The notes below the pieces were generated by a model. The model made no database searches, was not told where the DNA came from, and was given only the letters and a program-made list of their open reading frames with translations. Made by a program: the position numbers and the translations under genes. 5,327 bases of DNA from an uncultured Sphingomonas sp. (lineage in GTDB: Bacteria; Pseudomonadota; Alphaproteobacteria; Sphingomonadales; Sphingomonadaceae), in assembly GCA_946886645.1 (NCBI GenBank), contig CAMPIY010000127.1:1-5327 (forward strand), in the 5' to 3' direction. Shown one piece after another: positions 1 to 5,327 of this stretch. The stretch's first letter is position 1. The number at the start of each line of letters is the position of its first letter.

Positions 1-69
1 AAGGCAAGGAACATGGCGGCCGACGAGCCCGCCAAGGCGCCGCCCCTTTATGAAGGCGGCCCTCAATAG
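1..69 (+). CDS. C-terminal tail of an unidentified upstream gene (partial)
   Basis: Frame 1 is open from the first base and stops at TAG 67-69, giving 22 residues that end in PPLYEGGPQ. The stretch is rich in Ala, Pro, Lys and Glu, like a flexible C-terminal tail, and its codons fit the high-GC style of the window. An in-frame ATG at 13 has a purine-rich AAGGAA only one base upstream, too close for a normal ribosome binding site, and would give just 18 residues. I therefore read it as the end of a longer gene entering from the left. The product cannot be recognised from so little. The next gene starts 55 bases downstream on the same strand, so the two could be co-transcribed, which is inference only. 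Confidence 0.4.
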   Translation, partial: KARNMAADEPAKAPPLYEGGPQ

Positions 70-113
70 TCAACCGCGAGTCAGGGCGCTTGGCCGCATC
101 GTTTGGGCGTGGC

Positions 114-118
114 AGGAA
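114..118 (+). promoter_or_regulatory. Ribosome binding site deciding the lipoprotein start
   Basis: AGGAA lies six bases before ATG 125 and directly before ATG 119. The spacing supports 125 as the start and argues against ATG 119 and the distant ATG 50. Confidence 0.6.
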
Positions 119-124
119 ATGGCG

Positions 125-934
125 ATGAAACCGATCGCCTTCGCGTCCCTCGCGCTCGCCCTCGCCGCTTGCGGCCAGCCTTCCGAATCTGCCTCAGCCA
201 GCCAGGCGACCCAGCCAGAGCCCGCGCCTGCCGCAGCGCCGCCGGCACAGCCTCCGGCCAAGGCGTTCGTCTTCGATGAAAAGAACGACCTGATCGAATT
301 CCACTTCGCCTGGTCGGCCGAAGCGGCGGCCGTGCCCCAACTGGTCGGCCGGTTCGAAGCGGAGATGAAGAAAGCGAAGGACGAGCTTCTCGCCGGAGCC
401 AAGGAAGACAAGGCCTTCCGCGACAAGGAGGGGTACGACTTCAACGGCTACCAGTCCTCGACCGACTACAAGACGTCGGGCCAGTCGGAGCGGCTGTTGA
501 GCCTTACCTCCGACGTCGGCTCCTATACCGGCGGCGCTCACGGCAATTACGGGACGGGCGGTCTCCTCTGGGACCGGCAAAGTGCCATCGAGATCAAGGT
601 CGCCGACCTCTTCTCCGCCCCCGCCAACCGCGACCGCTTGCTGACCCAACGCTGGTGCGATGCGCTCAACAAGGAGCGCGAGAAGAAGCGCGGCGAGCCG
701 GTGACCGGTAACGACATGTTCGATGAATGCCCCAAGCTGGACGACATCGCGATCGTGCCGACCGACAAGGACGGCAATGGCAGGTTCGAGCGGCTGATCC
801 TGACCGCTTCCCCCTATGTGGCGGGTCCCTATGTCGAAGGCAGCTATGAAATCGACCTGGCGGTGACTGCCGACCTCATTTCAGCGCTGAAGTCCGAATA
901 TCGAGCGAGCTTCGAGGCCGGTCAGCCGCAATAG
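125..934 (+). CDS. DUF4163/DUF3298 (RsiV-like) domain lipoprotein
   Basis: A predicted 269-residue envelope lipoprotein of unknown function. The start at ATG 125 is chosen because AGGAA at 114-118 lies six bases upstream and because it gives a clean lipoprotein signal: MKP, a hydrophobic stretch, then the lipobox L13-A14-A15-C16. The residue after Cys is Gly, not Asp, which fits outer-membrane sorting. An in-frame ATG at 50 would add 25 residues in front of the signal and overlap the preceding frame. Residues 17-47 are a Ser/Gln/Pro/Ala-rich linker. A DUF4163-like region follows at about 48-125, then a DUF3298-like region with the hallmark YTGGAHG at 134-140 and the GPYVEGSYEI segment near 234-243. 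C178 and C202 could pair in the periplasm. A DKDGNGRFE segment at 214-222 resembles a calcium-binding loop, but a turn is equally possible. The same domain pair occurs in the extracytoplasmic part of the Bacillus anti-sigma factor RsiV, where it senses lysozyme. No sigma factor or anti-sigma domain is seen here, so that role should not be transferred. Its end overlaps convergent ydbL by 13 bases. Confidence 0.85.
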   Translation: MKPIAFASLALALAACGQPSESASASQATQPEPAPAAAPPAQPPAKAFVFDEKNDLIEFHFAWSAEAAAVPQLVGRFEAEMKKAKDELLAGAKEDKAFRDKEGYDFNGYQSSTDYKTSGQSERLLSLTSDVGSYTGGAHGNYGTGGLLWDRQSAIEIKVADLFSAPANRDRLLTQRWCDALNKEREKKRGEPVTGNDMFDECPKLDDIAIVPTDKDGNGRFERLILTASPYVAGPYVEGSYEIDLAVTADLISALKSEYRASFEAGQPQ

Positions 935-1290
935 GCCGGTCGAGGCGCCGCTTGCCCAACCCCGCGGCGAAGCCATCCGCGATCGCTGGTGAGATAATAG
1001 CCGCCCACGGGAATTCGGGCGAACAGGGTGCAGGTCGCGGTGATCCCGACCTCCTGGGTGCTGACACCCTTCCTGCGGGCCAGGTCGGAGTAAAGCGCGC
1101 GGCGGTGGATGTTGATGGCGTTCACCTGGCGGCGGAGCGATTCCGCCGGCCTGGCCACGAAGCCGAGATAGCCATCGTACCGTTCCCCGACCACGCCGGC
1201 CCGACGCGCCTCCGCGACCGCGGCCGATTCCTGGGCGCTTGCCGGCGCGACGACCATTGCGGCGCCAATGACGAACAGGATCAGCTTCAT
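922..1290 (-). CDS. ydbL: YdbL family (DUF1318) periplasmic protein
   Basis: The third gene of the ydbH-ynbE-ydbL operon encodes a 122-residue secreted protein. From ATG 1290 it has a Sec signal peptide (MKLILF, hydrophobic core, cleavage expected after the ASA of APASAQ, near residue 19). The mature part carries the DUF1318 pattern: EARRAGVVGERYDGYLG, then VNAINIHRRALYSDLA, then an ARIPVGGYY segment and a GWLRR end. In E. coli, YdbL modulates the partnership between YdbH and YnbE in the periplasm; the same role is inferred here. The ynbE stop is two bases upstream of ATG 1290. A GTG at 1296 would overlap that stop (GTGA) and add two residues. Neither start has a clear Shine-Dalgarno, so translation is probably coupled to ynbE. 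A roughly 14-residue tail after GWLRR ends in PAYCG; its Cys (121) could pair with C87. The last 13 bases overlap the end of the convergent lipoprotein gene. Confidence 0.92.
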   Translation of the reverse strand: MKLILFVIGAAMVVAPASAQESAAVAEARRAGVVGERYDGYLGFVARPAESLRRQVNAINIHRRALYSDLARRKGVSTQEVGITATCTLFARIPVGGYYLTSDRGWLRRGVGQAAPRPAYCG

Positions 1291-1292
1291 CG

Positions 1293-1511
1293 TCACTGGT
1301 TCTGCGGCGTGGTCGACTGCGGGAAGGCGTCGGGATTCTGGTTGATCAGCTGCTCGACGTCGCGCTGAAGCCGGACCACCACCTCCTGCCGGATGGTGAC
1401 GTTCAGATTGATCTCGATCGGCTTGTCGGGGGTGGCGACCGAAATGCAGCCGGACAGCGGCAGCATCAATGCCGCGCCGCAGGCGGCCGGCAAAAGGCGT
1501 GGTTTTGTCAT
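1293..1511 (-). CDS. ynbE: YnbE family lipoprotein, partner of YdbH
   Basis: A small lipoprotein of 72 residues. From ATG 1511 it has a short basic N-terminus, a hydrophobic stretch and the lipobox L19-S20-G21-C22. The residue after Cys is Ile, consistent with outer-membrane localisation. The mature part holds the YnbE family core, PDKPIEINLNVTIRQEVVV, then RDVEQL, followed by NPDAF at residues 59-63 and a nine-residue polar tail. In E. coli, YnbE in the outer membrane contacts the C-terminal part of inner-membrane-anchored YdbH, likely by beta-strand stacking, to complete a bridge for phospholipid movement. The beta-prone INLNVTI segment would be the contact here (inference). ATG 1511 is preferred because GAGGA at 1520-1524 sits eight bases upstream. 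The in-frame ATG at 1526 overlaps the ydbH stop as ATGA but has a weaker upstream site and would add five residues to the signal peptide. The gene lies 11 bases after ydbH and two bases before ydbL. Confidence 0.93.
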   Translation of the reverse strand: MTKPRLLPAACGAALMLPLSGCISVATPDKPIEINLNVTIRQEVVVRLQRDVEQLINQNPDAFPQSTTPQNQ

Positions 1512-1519
1512 GGGCTTCG

Positions 1520-1525
1520 TCCTCA
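1520..1525 (-). promoter_or_regulatory. Shine-Dalgarno of ynbE overlapping the ydbH stop codon
   Basis: On the minus strand TGAGGA combines the ydbH stop (TGA, 1525-1523) with a GAGGA Shine-Dalgarno (1524-1520) eight bases before ATG 1511. Ribosomes ending ydbH would arrive on the ynbE site, a common arrangement for translational coupling of partner proteins. Confidence 0.6.
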
Positions 1526-4500
1526 TTGCTCGCTCGTCGGGGTTGGGGTGACTTTCTCTTCGACCGGAGTCTGGGATTGCTCCTGGCTCTCGTCCTTGCG
1601 TCGGGTCTCGACGATGATGCCGGGCACCTCGTCGAGCGGCCGCGGCAGCGCCGGCTCGATCACCTGGGTCGGGTCGCGGAAGCTCTTGGCGGTCGCGATC
1701 AAGGCGCGGAACGGCCCCTTGATCGTGACATTGAAGTTCAGCGGGATCTTGTTGATCGACTTGATGAAGCGCTGGGTGCTGGTGTTGCCCAGGCCGACGC
1801 CCTCGATGGTCATGCGCGTCGCGAACTCGCCATCCAGATAGCCGTCGAGGCGGATGATCATCGAATTAAAGCGTAGGTCGCGAAGCGCATCGAACGCCAG
1901 GCCGCCGATCATGCCCAGATTGGCCCGGTTGACGACGCCGTTGTAGGCCAGCGTTCCGCCGCCCGGCCGGCTGTCGAGCCGCCCGCCGACGATCCGCCCG
2001 CCTTCATCGTCGAAGATCATCGGGAGGACGCCATCGAAGGTGCCGGTCGCGCTAATTTCCTTGAAGCCCATCGAATCGACGAAGGTCTTTGCATCCAGCC
2101 CGACGACCTCGAAGGTCAGGCGCTTGGCGCTTGGCCGGCCGAGGTTGAGAATGGTTTCCTGAAGGATTAGGCGCCCGCCCATGAACGGCCATTCGCCGCG
2201 CTCGATCTTCACCAGCTGGTCGGGCAGCAGCTGGTACCGGATCACGCCGTTCTCGACGAGGATGCCGGGGTTGACGGATTCGATCGTGGCGACCTGCCCC
2301 GGGGCCGTTTCCAGGCCCAGCAGGTCGGTGAAGCGGATCGTGCTGGTCAGCCCGGTGACCGGGCCGAAGCTGGCGGCTAGATCCGTGTCGGTCGTCGTGA
2401 ACTCGCCGGTCGACTTAACCTCGCCGCTGCCGCTCCAGGCAATCCGGCCCTGCCCACTGATCGATCCCCGGACGAGGGCGATCACGCCCTCGGTCAGCCG
2501 AGTCAGCTCCTCGGGCTGCAGGTTTGGCCCGAAGGTGATTCCCGGCACATCTAGGAGCGCGGTGCCGCTTCCGCTCGAAAGATTATGCTCGATCGTGACG
2601 TCGGTGACGCGCGTGCTGCTCGCGGGATGACGAAGCGTCCCGGTCGCGCGGATCATGCTGTCGGCCAGCGTGAAGTGAACGTCATCGCTCCGCAGCGGAT
2701 AGAATTTGGACGGGTCGGCGCGATCGGACAACAGCAGGCCTCCATCGACCGTTAGGTCGCCGCCGCTGACCCGCCATTTGCCGGAGACCTCGCTGAGACT
2801 CAGCGGGATTTTGCCGATCACCGCATCGCCGCCCGCGAACGTGCCGTTGGTGCCGGTGCCCGAGAAATTGCCGTCGATCGTTCCGGCGTTGATCAGGACG
2901 GGCGCGTCCGCCTGCCCCATCCGCACCGCCACGCCGGCCGCGTCGAAATGCTCCTTGTCGAGGAACCGCGCACGCGCGGCGTCGAGGGCGAAGGGCGACT
3001 TGCCCAGCGATCCGCGAAGACGGACGTTGCGGGTCGCGGCCCCGACGGCGAGCGAGCCTCCCGCGCTTTTGCGCAGGATCGCGCCATCGAGCGGGCAAAG
3101 CGGCAGCCGCGTCGAACCGAGCCGGAGCGAGCCAAGCGAAAGGCTGGCAAAGCGCGTGTCGATGCAGCCTTCGCCGAAGCGCAGCGCCCCGCCCGCGCCA
3201 AAGCGGCCCGAAATCGGCACCCGCAACCCCGTTACGCGCCCTCCGGAAATGGGTCCGTCGAGCAGCGCGACCGTGCTGACCTCGGTCCAGCCGTCGCGGC
3301 GTCCGGCGAAACGCACCGTGCCGAGCGTCAGCTTCGCTCCTCCCGCCGCCATCGGAGCGATATCGGCATGGCCGCTGATCGGTGCTCCGCTTCGGGGCTG
3401 GCTCAGGACCAGCCGTGCATCGGGAAGGCCGCCGCCGGATGTCGCGACATTCCCGTCGATGCGCAGCCGCCCGGACGGCCAGTAATAGGTCACGCCATCA
3501 CCGCCGCCGACCTCGATATGCGCCCCGCGAGGGGAGCGGGCGTTGGCGGTTTCGACGCGAACCGCGCCTCCGCCCGGCCGGTTCACGAGGCGCAGGGACC
3601 CGACGACGTCGAACTGCCGGGCCGCATCGCGGACGGCTTCGGCAATCGAGCGGGCTATCGGTTCGAGCGGCGTTCCCTTTGTGGATTCCAAGGGGCTGGT
3701 CAGGCCGGCGGTCAGCGACGGTGCCAGCGCCACCGAAGAAGCTCCGTATCTGCCGAGAACCGTCAGGGCGCCGCGAGCCGTCTGGATTCGATACCGGCCG
3801 TCGAACCGGGTCCGCTGCGACAGGATTTGCGCCAATCTCGCCTGCCGCGCCGAAAGCTCGATCCGCCCGAGGATGTCGGTTGGCTTGCCCTTGAAACTGA
3901 GGTTGCTGTTAACGCCCGCCAGCCCGTTCGCGCCGGCCTCCACCGAGGCGACGCTCAACCGCCCCCGGCCATCGAAGCTGCCGAACGCCTCGGAGAAGCT
4001 GGAATCGATCTCCATCCGGGGCTGGGTGAGGCGCAAATCGCTCGCCGGGCAGGCGAAACCGACGGCGCCGATAGGGCCTTTGACCTGCGGGCGCCGCGCG
4101 ACCACCCCAATGTGAACAAGGCCCCGGAACTGGTCCAGCGTGCAAGCCCCGGGCTGAAGCTTGTGTGCGACAATCGCCAACCGCCCCTTGAATCCGCCGG
4201 ACAGATTGCCGCGCCCTTCCACCGCGAAGCCCATCGGGCCGTAGGGCGTCGCAAGCGCAATCGTCGCATCCTTAAGATCGACGGTAAGATCGGGAAGCGT
4301 GAACGGCTTTCCGCTGGGCGGCGGAAGCAGCTTGTCGATCTGGCCCCAGCTGACCTTTCCGCTGGGGAGCAGCTTGCCTTTCAGGCGCACGCCCCGGGCA
4401 GCGACGCGATAAACCTCGACACTGCCGTTCCACTTGATCTTGATCTGGATCACCGCACGGCGCGCGGTCAGGTCGGGATTGGCCGGATCGCCAATGACGA

Positions 4501-4795
4501 GGTTGCTGACCTGCTCGGTCCTGAAGCCGATGCGGTCGATCGTGTAGCTTGCCTGCACGCCGCGTTTGGCGAGCTCGTCTTCAAGGATGTTCTCGGCAAT
4601 CGGCTTGCGCCAGATATAGACGGCGGCCAGCGCGATCAACGCAAGGACCAGGACGACGAGCAGGCCAAAGCGGGTTATGCGCCATACCTGGTGCCAACCG
4701 CTGCGATCATGAATGACGACGGGCTCGGCGAGATGACCCTTTTCCAGGGTCTTCTCGACCTTAACAATTACGCCTTCGCCATCTTCAACGGTCAT
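1523..4795 (-). CDS. ydbH: YdbH family AsmA-like intermembrane phospholipid transport protein
   Basis: A 1090-residue inner-membrane-anchored periplasmic protein. In E. coli, YdbH, YhdP and TamB are AsmA-like proteins that share the job of moving phospholipids to the outer membrane through a long hydrophobic beta-groove. The order seen here is a cytoplasmic N-terminus of about 40 residues (acidic, then mixed charge), one membrane segment at about 43-61 (FGLLVVLVLALIALAAVYI), an AsmA-like start (KPIAENILEDELAKRGV), and then about 950 residues of beta-rich repeats. The part from about 700 to 1035 matches the YdbH C-terminal domain, including GLDAKTFVDSMGFKEISATGTFDGVLP and the DSRPGGGTLAY stretch. 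The last 30 or so residues are charged and Pro/Gln/Thr-rich, probably disordered. It is longer than E. coli YdbH (about 880 residues). Four cysteines at 218, 249, 544 and 567 could form two disulfides. ATG 4795 is chosen over GTG 4855, which would add 20 basic and polar residues. A GAGGGGGG stretch at 4808-4815 is a weak, rather distant ribosome site. It leads the operon. Confidence 0.93.
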   Translation of the reverse strand: MTVEDGEGVIVKVEKTLEKGHLAEPVVIHDRSGWHQVWRITRFGLLVVLVLALIALAAVYIWRKPIAENILEDELAKRGVQASYTIDRIGFRTEQVSNLVIGDPANPDLTARRAVIQIKIKWNGSVEVYRVAARGVRLKGKLLPSGKVSWGQIDKLLPPPSGKPFTLPDLTVDLKDATIALATPYGPMGFAVEGRGNLSGGFKGRLAIVAHKLQPGACTLDQFRGLVHIGVVARRPQVKGPIGAVGFACPASDLRLTQPRMEIDSSFSEAFGSFDGRGRLSVASVEAGANGLAGVNSNLSFKGKPTDILGRIELSARQARLAQILSQRTRFDGRYRIQTARGALTVLGRYGASSVALAPSLTAGLTSPLESTKGTPLEPIARSIAEAVRDAARQFDVVGSLRLVNRPGGGAVRVETANARSPRGAHIEVGGGDGVTYYWPSGRLRIDGNVATSGGGLPDARLVLSQPRSGAPISGHADIAPMAAGGAKLTLGTVRFAGRRDGWTEVSTVALLDGPISGGRVTGLRVPISGRFGAGGALRFGEGCIDTRFASLSLGSLRLGSTRLPLCPLDGAILRKSAGGSLAVGAATRNVRLRGSLGKSPFALDAARARFLDKEHFDAAGVAVRMGQADAPVLINAGTIDGNFSGTGTNGTFAGGDAVIGKIPLSLSEVSGKWRVSGGDLTVDGGLLLSDRADPSKFYPLRSDDVHFTLADSMIRATGTLRHPASSTRVTDVTIEHNLSSGSGTALLDVPGITFGPNLQPEELTRLTEGVIALVRGSISGQGRIAWSGSGEVKSTGEFTTTDTDLAASFGPVTGLTSTIRFTDLLGLETAPGQVATIESVNPGILVENGVIRYQLLPDQLVKIERGEWPFMGGRLILQETILNLGRPSAKRLTFEVVGLDAKTFVDSMGFKEISATGTFDGVLPMIFDDEGGRIVGGRLDSRPGGGTLAYNGVVNRANLGMIGGLAFDALRDLRFNSMIIRLDGYLDGEFATRMTIEGVGLGNTSTQRFIKSINKIPLNFNVTIKGPFRALIATAKSFRDPTQVIEPALPRPLDEVPGIIVETRRKDESQEQSQTPVEEKVTPTPTSEQ

Positions 4796-4887
4796 CCCGG
4801 TTGAAAACCCCCCTCGTTCATCACCGTTCCGTTGCCGCCACAATCTGCGTTGCACGGGAGAAGCGCTTTGCCTAGCCTTCGCCTCCG
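4796..4887. promoter_or_regulatory. Divergent promoter region between ydbH and radC
   Basis: These 92 bases separate the two divergent start codons and must carry promoters for both the ydbH operon and radC unless these lie inside the genes. A possible radC promoter is listed separately. I see no convincing -35/-10 pair for ydbH. An 8-base perfect palindrome, AAGCGCTT, sits at 4861-4868, in the spacer of the proposed radC promoter, but is too short to call an operator. Confidence 0.4.
4850..4878 (+). promoter_or_regulatory. Possible radC promoter
   Basis: TTGCAC (4850-4855) and TAGCCT (4873-4878) are separated by exactly 17 bases. Each matches its consensus hexamer at only three of six positions, but these include the TTG of the -35 box and the TA...T of the -10 box. 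Transcription would begin around 4884-4888, at or just before the radC ATG, giving a leaderless or nearly leaderless message. This agrees with the lack of a Shine-Dalgarno before radC. Such weak hexamers arise by chance easily, so the call is tentative. Confidence 0.25.
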
Positions 4888-5327
4888 ATGGCAGACCAGC
4901 CGAGTAATGCGTCCGGGCACCGCGCCCGCCTGCGCCAGCGCCTGTTCGACGGCGGCGGGAAGGCGCTGCTGGACCATGAGCTGGTCGAGTATCTCCTCGC
5001 CCTCGCCATCCCCCGCCGCGACACGAAGGAGCAGGCCAAGGCGCTCATTGCCCGATACGGAGGGATCGGCCCGCTGCTCGAGGCGGACCCGGAAACGCTG
5101 CGCAAGGAAGACCTCACCGACGGGATGATCGGCGCGCTGATGATCGCCAAGGCGACCGCGCAGCGCTTGCTCGAAACCCGAATGGAGGAGCGTCCGATCC
5201 TGTCGAGCTGGGACGCGCTGGGGGATTACCTTCAGGCCGCCATGGCCCATTCGCCGGTCGAGGAAGTCCGAGTCCTGTTCCTCAATGCCAAGAACATGCT
5301 GCTCGCCAACGAAGCCATGTGGCGCGG
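4888..5327 (+). CDS. radC: RadC family JAB/MPN domain protein (UPF0758), 3' end outside window
   Basis: The frame is open from ATG 4888 to the window end, giving 146 full codons of an expected 220-230. The start is secure: it is the first start after an in-frame TAG at 4873-4875 and leads straight into the family's N-terminus. Residues 11-30 (GHRARLRQRLFDGG, then ALLDHELVEYLLALAIPRRD) and the following region to about 95 form the helix-hairpin-helix-like N-terminal domain. RPILSSWDAL at 103-111 and the EEVRVLFLNAKNMLLANE stretch at 125-142 open the JAB/MPN metalloprotease-like domain. The zinc-binding HNHPSGDPTPS and second His motifs lie beyond the window and cannot be checked. RadC was named for DNA repair, but the original E. 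coli radC mutation was later traced to recG, so its biochemical role is unsettled. No Shine-Dalgarno is seen within 20 bases of the start. It diverges from ydbH with 92 bases between. Confidence 0.93.
   Translation, partial: MADQPSNASGHRARLRQRLFDGGGKALLDHELVEYLLALAIPRRDTKEQAKALIARYGGIGPLLEADPETLRKEDLTDGMIGALMIAKATAQRLLETRMEERPILSSWDALGDYLQAAMAHSPVEEVRVLFLNAKNMLLANEAMWR

Noticed and set aside
50..124. N-terminal extension of the lipoprotein gene from ATG 50
   Set aside because: It would bury the lipoprotein signal 25 residues in and overlap the preceding frame; ATG 125 has the ribosome site and the proper signal peptide.
952..1368. 138-codon + strand frame opposite ydbL and ynbE
   Set aside because: Covers two recognised family genes on the other strand and shows no family resemblance itself.
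2706..3485. 259-codon + strand frame and other frames inside ydbH
   Set aside because: Ser/Pro/Arg-rich composition, no signal or domain, wholly nested antisense to ydbH; a GC-driven shadow.
1523..4795. Older label 'dicarboxylate transport' for the YdbH C-terminal domain
   Set aside because: Topology, AsmA-like layout and the ynbE/ydbL neighbours fit the intermembrane phospholipid transport family; nothing resembles a solute transporter.
2948..4804. 618-codon open frame on the + strand opposite ydbH
   Set aside because: It is antisense to a confidently assigned YdbH. Its translation is Arg/Ala/Gly-rich low-complexity sequence with no domain, as expected when GC-rich codons are read on the opposite strand.
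4796..4855. N-terminal extension of ydbH from GTG 4855
   Set aside because: Adds 20 Arg/Gly-rich residues not typical of the family, uses a less common start codon, and takes up most of the divergent promoter region.
4861..4868. AAGCGCTT palindrome as a LexA-like or other operator
   Set aside because: Only eight bases, no flanking symmetry, and it does not match the GTTC-N7-GTTC LexA pattern of Alphaproteobacteria.
4792..5250. 152-codon minus frame overlapping radC
   Set aside because: Antisense to RadC, which matches its family throughout; only its last nine codons are noted as a possible upstream mini-frame of ydbH.

Overview
The window is high-GC, gene-dense chromosomal DNA. The protein sequences look like those of an alphaproteobacterium, most likely a sphingomonad (Sphingomonadales). 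This placement is an inference from GC-rich codon use, the style of the RadC and YdbH sequences, and very tight gene packing; no rRNA or marker gene confirms it. I see no tRNA, rRNA, insertion sequence, CRISPR array, prophage or other sign of horizontal transfer.

Layout, left to right. (1) Bases 1-69 hold what is probably the 3' tail of an unidentified upstream gene on the + strand. (2) Bases 125-934 (+) encode a lipoprotein with the DUF4163/DUF3298 (RsiV-like) architecture. (3) Running the opposite way and overlapping its tail by 13 bases is a compact three-gene minus-strand operon, transcribed ydbH (4795-1523), ynbE (1511-1293), ydbL (1290-922). (4) After a 92-base intergenic region (4796-4887), radC is transcribed divergently on the + strand. 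It leaves the window before its catalytic JAMM motif.

The centre of the window is the ydbH-ynbE-ydbL operon, in the same gene order as in E. coli. In E. coli, YdbH is one of three partly redundant AsmA-like proteins (with YhdP and TamB) that move phospholipids from the inner to the outer membrane. YnbE is a small outer-membrane lipoprotein that completes the periplasmic bridge with YdbH, and YdbL is a periplasmic protein that modulates that partnership. The three products here have matching topology: an N-terminally anchored giant beta-rich protein, a short lipoprotein and a secreted small protein. The junctions are 12 bases or less, with the ynbE Shine-Dalgarno overlapping the ydbH stop codon, so coupled translation and controlled stoichiometry are likely. 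RadC and the DUF3298 lipoprotein have no evident functional link to the bridge.

Nothing here amounts to a wholly new system. The points most worth a second look are the lineage-specific features of the bridge proteins (a longer YdbH, paired cysteines, extended YnbE and YdbL C-termini), the compact divergent ydbH/radC promoter region with a possibly near-leaderless radC, and the convergent overlap that leaves no room for an intergenic terminator.
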